Shown: one piece after another, positions 58,424-64,000 of the stretch
How the letters are laid out: each line of letters begins with the position of its first letter
Position numbering within the stretch: the stretch's first letter is position 1
From: Marasmius tenuissimus
Taxonomy: Eukaryota > Basidiomycota > Agaricomycetes > Agaricales > Marasmiaceae
Direction: 5' to 3'
NCBI GenBank assembly: GCA_029532415.1
Contig: JAQOTA010000053.1
Span: 1,612,001 to 1,676,000 of the forward strand
DNA: 64,000 nt
The notes under the pieces: generated by a model
The model's input: the letters and a program-made list of their open reading frames with translations, nothing else
What the model was told of the DNA's origin: nothing
The model's database searches: none
Translations under genes and position numbers: made by a program

Positions 58424-61184
58424 AGAGATGTCTAGCCCTCTCTTTCGCTATTCTCATTGTCTTTAGGCATGATCCCCCAGATTTTCGTTCTATTCACCAT
58501 CTACTTGCCCCATCTTAGATCTATATAATCATAACTCTAACGTGTACCATACTTAGTTCTAGATACCTATAGAGCGTTTCTATCGATCAATTGACGGGAG
58601 TGAATGTACTTGTGTGCCAGGCCAGTGGTCATATATGTGTTATCGTGGAATCTGTCGTAAATACGATCAGGATGGAAGGCCCTTGAAACTTATCGCCGGA
58701 GCCCAGGGCCATAGTACTCGGTGGGACTGTTGTCATTCCCCTTACCGTTCCGATAACCGTGCATATAGTATCAGTACGTCTCCTACTGGCAATGAGCTGA
58801 CTGTAACTTTAAGCGTCCTAATTAGTGGCACATCAAGCGGTTGGGAGCAATACAAGTCAAGAGTGTTGCAACCACTCAGGCTTGGACCACAATAGTATTG
58901 GCTGCCAGTAAGAATACTTTTGCGTGTGCAATAGTCACGACACGACGGTTGAATGGACATTGGAATGGAACTTGATGGATTTTATCCGGGATCCGCGCGA
59001 CACGGCGTAGCCAAAGTACATATTCATTTTGATATGAGGCGTTCTGTAGCCGATTAGAGCAGGGCCAAGTAACTTGGTCGTCACATTCGTCAGGTCGTGG
59101 GGTGAAAGAGATGACATGGCGAAGAATTGGACAAGGAGCAACCGGTGTCACTGGACTTGCGAACATGCGGTTGGGCGGGACGGGCGTGAGACAATTATTC
59201 ACTATCGATGGTACCCTCACTGCCTACACGAATGCCCAGTGCTGAATCTCGTCATTACGAATCACTTCCTGGAAACATTCACGCTATAATCAACCGCAAG
59301 AACTCGCTGGAAGAACTCCCAGCATACAAAAAAGCCCGTAAGGTGGCTTTCGGAGAACGGACTGAAAAAAATGACATCTCTGACGGGACGCCAACACAAC
59401 TGGTCCATGAAACACGCTAACAGCCGATGAACTACAGACTACAGCGCATCGCAAATCGCAAAAAGGCTTAGGGTGATCTCTGAATCTCGCTTATCCTCGC
59501 AGTGGGCCACCTTCGGAGGGATTGTGGTCGCCGAAGGAGTCTGGAGTTTCCAAGTTGGAGTTCAAGGTCCAGATCTTTTGGCTCGTCTCCACGCCGGAGT
59601 AGTCTCTCAGCCCAAGTTTCTGGTATTATCATAATGCGGCCAGGTATGTTCACCCTCTTACAATGCACCAGCCGACCACAAGCCCCATCGTCATGGGTCA
59701 CTATTTTGCAGTGGATCGACAGTTTCGATGGCACAATGGCGCGCTAAATAACCCTTCTTGGGTATCGTAACATGGTGCTTATTCATTTACTTCGGCGAAA
59801 GAAGTCTCCTTTCGGTATTGAATTAAGTCTTCTAGACCCCCGCTGTGCTGGGATCCTACACTTACCAGCACTGCCATGACAAACGAACTGGTGGAGAAGG
59901 GTTGGACCTCGAATCGATTGTTTATCGGTCTTGATAGAAGTGCGTCTGCAACCAGGCTTGACCCCAGTAACATGCTCACGGCGCAGAGGAAAAAGCGATG
60001 AAATCCTCGAATGGATGCCGAAGGCGGGGTATCACTTCGATCCGGTTCCCGGATACCGAAGGTGAAATGGGACCTGGACGTCAGCGTGTTAACGTGACGG
60101 TGAATGAAAGGGATTGGTCAGGTCAAGTCTAGATGGCAACTACGACTGTCATTCAATCGCGATAGTCGAATGGTGAGATATCTATACTTCCACTTCGTAT
60201 TGTAGGGGGGCCGAGCTTGTCAGATGAATTTGTGAGGTACTAACAGGCTCACAGGATTCAGCCACAAGCCATCAGCTGAGCAAACGGTAGCCTAGGTTAT
60301 AGGCGTGGATTTGGGGCAACTCGTCCGACCTCACCTGGGGCACGGTCCCAGACGGTCCTTACGCCTTAGCTCATTCAGGTATATCTTGTTCTCTCTATGC
60401 ATCACTTCCTTCTATTTGTTTATGTTTTATGCCCTCCCCAGCACATCTGCTAGCTCGTACTATCTACCAGGCACGTCGTTCCCCCACATTCCGACCGACC
60501 GATCTTAGCATCGATCATGGCCATAATAGGTCATTATTTACGGTCTTATTGGGGGCCGTCTGATTAGACGTCACGACGGATACCTTCGAAACCAGCTGTG
60601 AAGGCTTGTGAAGGATGGGGATCGTATATCTCACCGAGTCTTCGCACCACCTATTCCCTGATTGTTCCCTGAAATATCGTAAACCTAAGAGATCATATTT
60701 GCAGTGCAGTGATAATAAGCGCCGGGATCAGGATCAGGAATCTATGGCAGAATTACTGAACAGATCCTTTAGAACACGTTTTTAGGGAAGAGATCTAAAA
60801 AGATATAGTTATCAGTATCACTTCTGCCGGGGTTACCTCCGGGGGGAATTACTCCCAGTGATTCGGACTTGATTGTGAGTGGCAGTTGCGCAGCTGTTGG
60901 TAATATTGACCCGCCGTACCTGCTTTAGAAAAAAGTTATGCGGTTGTCCCGGGGAGTTCTCCTTTCCGGCTAAGGTCATGGTGAGCGCCGAGAACGTTCA
61001 TGATTCCGGAGAAGGAGGAGCTGCTCCGGGCGCTGCTTGGAGGTCCTGTTAAAAGGGAGGTGTCTGAAACTCGTTTCCAACAGGACAAACTCGCGACTAC
61101 TACTCGTCATCCGAGTGTTAGACAGCTCTTTCTCAACTCCCTTCGCGTTCACATCCGTATTCCTTCGCGTCCCAGCCATCTGCA
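58424..61184. other. gene-poor interval
   Basis: No supported gene. Minus-strand open stretches at 59779-60110, 59468-59734 and 58876-59220 are noted; the first is the most gene-like and is listed separately. The plus strand shows nothing convincing. Confidence 0.4.
59779..60090 (-). pseudogene. orphan exon-like fragment with membrane segments
   Basis: After a possible acceptor (GACGTCCAG) the minus strand stays open for about 100 residues, with two hydrophobic runs (FFLCAVSMLLGSSLVADAL and FVMAVLVSVG), and stops at 59779 after KETSFAEVNE. It could be the last exon of a membrane protein or a relic. No upstream exons were recognised, so the call is weak. Confidence 0.2.
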
Positions 61185-62091
61185 ATGGACAAGCAACACG
61201 ACGAGATCCTTACCTGCAGAGTGTACCATCCGGATGACTATGAGCAAGTTAAAGAGCTCTTCTCTCTCGGAATAACTGGACGTGAGTTGTTCGTCGTTGT
61301 TCACGGAGTTCTGGATGCTCATCTCGCATCCCTTCTCTCTTGAATAGCGGGCAGTCCGGGACGAGAGTCGTTCCACTTGAGCTATACCCACCATTACTCC
61401 TATGGGATATACGCGTTACTAGCATTGGGACTCTGGTTGACCATCTCCTCCGTCTTGTGGAGCATTACACACTACTTCGGTGTCGCCCTGGTCGTGATCG
61501 CTATCATTTACATTGTCTGGATCTTCATCAAGGTTTACGCGTTCTACGAAGGATACCGCTTGGCGAGCCTTGCGGATGATTTGAGCGATATTACCGGCTA
61601 TTACAAGCTCATTCCCACCTCCACTGTTCTACCCAACCAGACAGGATATACGGCTCTCACACCCAGCGGGTTTTGGGTAGTTGAGGCCCGATCGCCACAA
61701 TCAAAGAGCACCGCTGGTACGATTGTTGGGTGTGTCGCACTCGGTATGTTATGAATCAATACATGACCTAAGTACTTTGTTGCTGATCTTCAGTTTGCCG
61801 TCATTGAATACAGACTACAAATTGGGTGACAGCACATCAGCAGACCTGCGTCGCTTTTCCGTGCTCCCGAGTTATCGTTGCAGAGGGATAGGCGGCCTGC
61901 TTTTACGAAGACTGGTGGCGCACGCTCGAATGCACAGTCTGTCAAGGGTACACATCACGACAACCAACTTTCAGATGAACGCTGTCCGACTCTATGCGAG
62001 GCACGGGTGGATAGCGGAGCCTGTGAAACCCATCACCTCATTAGGAGTCTTAACTTTCGGACACGTCGAAATGGACCTACCTCTACGCTAA
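61185..62091 (+). CDS. membrane-anchored GNAT acetyltransferase (NAT8-like)
   Basis: Three exons. The first (ATG at 61185) begins DKQHDEILTCRVYHPDDY, typical of the start of a GNAT fold. A hydrophobic hairpin follows in exon 2: LLALGLWLTISSVLWSITHY and GVALVVIAIIYIVWIFIKVY. It lies between the first GNAT helices and the core, as in the NAT8/camello group of ER-bound enzymes. Exon 3 carries the acetyl-CoA-binding motif A (SVLPSYRCRGIGGLLLRRLV) and motif B with NAVRLYARHGW. The second intron (about 61745-61812) must use the distal acceptor ATACAG to give DYKLGDSTSADLRR. The protein ends HVEMDLPLR. Substrate unknown; NAT8 relatives acetylate cysteine conjugates or lysines. Confidence 0.85.
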
Positions 62092-64000
62092 TAATTTCCC
62101 TTTTGCATTACCTCTTGTTGCGAAATAATAATAGTATAACAGATTGTGTATAGTACGGAGTTTAATAATGTATATACTCGACGCCGGTTCCAGCAACCGG
62201 TCAACTTAGTAGGTCCCATCGTCAATCGCCGATTGGTTCAATTCAGGATCTCCTGAGCTCTTAACTGCTTTTGGTTCGACCGGAAAAACACCCGCACCCG
62301 ACCCTACCCCTCGTCTCAAATGCCTGGGCGTTGTCCTGTCTGCCATTCGAGGCGGTGGCAACCAGGAGCCCTGCATACTACGACTGTGAGGTAATTCCTT
62401 CCCGCAGACAGGGTTGTAGGCGAAGGCACCTAAACATCAGTACGCCACACTCGGCCATTGGTTTTTTTTCATGAGCCTCTTGAGCTTTGCCCCTTCTTGG
62501 CCCCTCGCATTCTTCGCGTCACGGGTCGATCCGGACAGCGCGTAACTTTGGGCGCGTGAACGAGGGGAAAAAGATGATCAAAAATTCTATCTGGCTTCCA
62601 CATGCTTCCCAGAAGTCTTGAAGCAGCTGTGGAATCACGTCTCGGCGTGGCGTAAATTTGTGGAATGCGAGGTCTGCGCATAATCTTTTTGTATGTAGAT
62701 TTTAACGGATCTGGACCGTGGCACCCCGAATCCACCGAGACCAACGACTTTCGCGACAATATTGAACATATTGACCTAACAAATGTGCTGTGAGACCGGT
62801 GATACAGACGTCAGGAGGTGCTGTATTCACCTACGCGAGTTCCTTGATATGGGGCTGAACGTGAAATATCACAAAGATGGTTCCCACATCCACATACTTC
62901 CCATAACCACCTCTATCACCGCCTTTTGAAAACGGGAGAAGAGCTCCCTTGAATTCACCTGGATTTCGGGCCTCACATCCCCAAGTTTCACTCTTCCGCG
63001 AGTATCGCGGCGTTACGAACCCCGCCGGAAGTGAAGAGCATGGAAGATACTCTTGAGCCTCGAGATAGGGCCTGATCTGAGCCTATGCGGTGGGACCTCA
63101 AGTAATTGGAAGATGATTGTTCAACAAAGATGCAATTGCAAGCGTCGCAGTTTACGGCCGTCAGCCTCGAGACGAAGCTCCAGAGTCTGGGCGCGATTTA
63201 ACGGATGGGTTGGTCGCTCTGAGTATTCAACGATATCCAGGAGATAAATGGATGTCCGGTGATGCAAGACACTGTATACAGAGTTCATCAGTTGAGCCGG
63301 GCACGCGTTGGCATTCCGGGCAGCATGACCCGTGTCAAGCATGTTTTCCGAGCTTTCTATTTCCAACGATGGGGCTGAGGAAGGGTAACCTTGTATTCAG
63401 TCAACGCTGTCGCGAGAGGTAGACGGCTACAGTAGCGTCACTGTCCGCATGATGAGCGGCAGCAGTGGATTCATCTCGGCGAGATCCCCCTCATCTCAAA
63501 TCTCTGTGGCAAAATAATTAGTGACGTTGTGATTCCAGCAAAAGTATCGGCACCCCACGACCTCCTACTCACCTCACTTCCCGAGAGCGATGTAAAGCAA
63601 GCTTTCGCCTTGTGGACAGGAGATCGTACATTGAAGTGAACGTGACGGTATCGAGCGGCTGAGGCAAGTGGCCGAATGAAGGGAATAATGACTGAACAGC
63701 ACGAACAGCATGAACAGCGCAGATTGAATGCTCTGGAAAATTTTGACCCCTTGTGGATGCATCAAAATCTTGGACCCTTCTCTTCACAACGAAAGGTGGT
63801 TGCAGGAAGCCATGATGGTTGTGGTCAAGACCCAAGAGCAGTTTTCTCACAATTGGGCCTGATCCGAGCTGCTCTGGGGCTGCTCGCTACGGGACCGTCG
63901 CCGGTTAGCAGGACTCTGGAAAATTAATTTTGCTTACCTCAGCCAAAAGGACTGTTTTTTCCTTTCACACATCGATGGAGGGGCCTCAGCCGCATCCGTA
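62092..64000. other. terminal interval without recognised gene
   Basis: Several open stretches (63117-63422 plus, 62469-62759 minus, 63569-63850 minus) lack family resemblance and splice partners. Part of a gene beyond the right edge cannot be excluded. Confidence 0.35.

Overview
The window is nuclear DNA from a basidiomycete fungus, most likely a mushroom-forming Agaricomycete. Genes are densely packed on both strands and split by many short GT-AG introns of about 40-80 bases. Three families typical of that group occur: a FunK1 kinase relic, a DUF6533-type seven-helix membrane protein, and a degenerate-type F-box protein. No reverse transcriptase, transposase or integrase, no tRNA or rRNA gene and no CRISPR array was recognised. 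Positions come from reading the sequence. Splice sites were chosen to keep family motifs in frame and are predictions.

Layout. 1-4 kb: the 3' end of an amino-acid permease, then a DHA1-type MFS drug/polyamine exporter. 4-12.7 kb: two paralogous mitochondrial-type RRM proteins on the minus strand. Between them lie two paralogous secreted micro-peptide genes on the plus strand and one small basic nuclear-type protein. 14.6-17.9 kb: the plasma-membrane H+-ATPase. 18-22.7 kb: gene-poor, with a broken FunK1 kinase. 22.9-29.2 kb: UDP-glucose:glycoprotein glucosyltransferase with a C-terminal RDEL signal. 29.6-43.5 kb: hemerythrin-domain protein, DJ-1-like protein, splicing factor Clf1, class 3 lipase, epoxide hydrolase, F-box protein, V-ATPase subunit D and the DUF6533 protein. 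43.7-47.9 kb: condensin subunit CAP-G/Ycg1. 50.8-51.6 kb: a small hydrophilic His/Gly-rich protein. 53-58.4 kb: a single-module adenylating megasynthetase with the membrane architecture of epsilon-poly-lysine synthetases. 61.2-62.1 kb: a membrane-anchored GNAT acetyltransferase.

Most of the identified genes are housekeeping (proton pumping, ER folding control, splicing, chromosome condensation). Two items stand out. One is the A-T-(TM-LbH)x3 synthetase, whose adenylation domain looks like an acyl-CoA-ligase type rather than an amino-acid type. The other is the pair of secreted peptides of about 27-28 mature residues that share a nearly invariant C-terminal tail encoded by a second exon of exactly the same length. 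No operon-like linkage is expected or seen. Divergent pairs such as the lipase and epoxide hydrolase, or the hemerythrin and DJ-1 genes, may share promoters.
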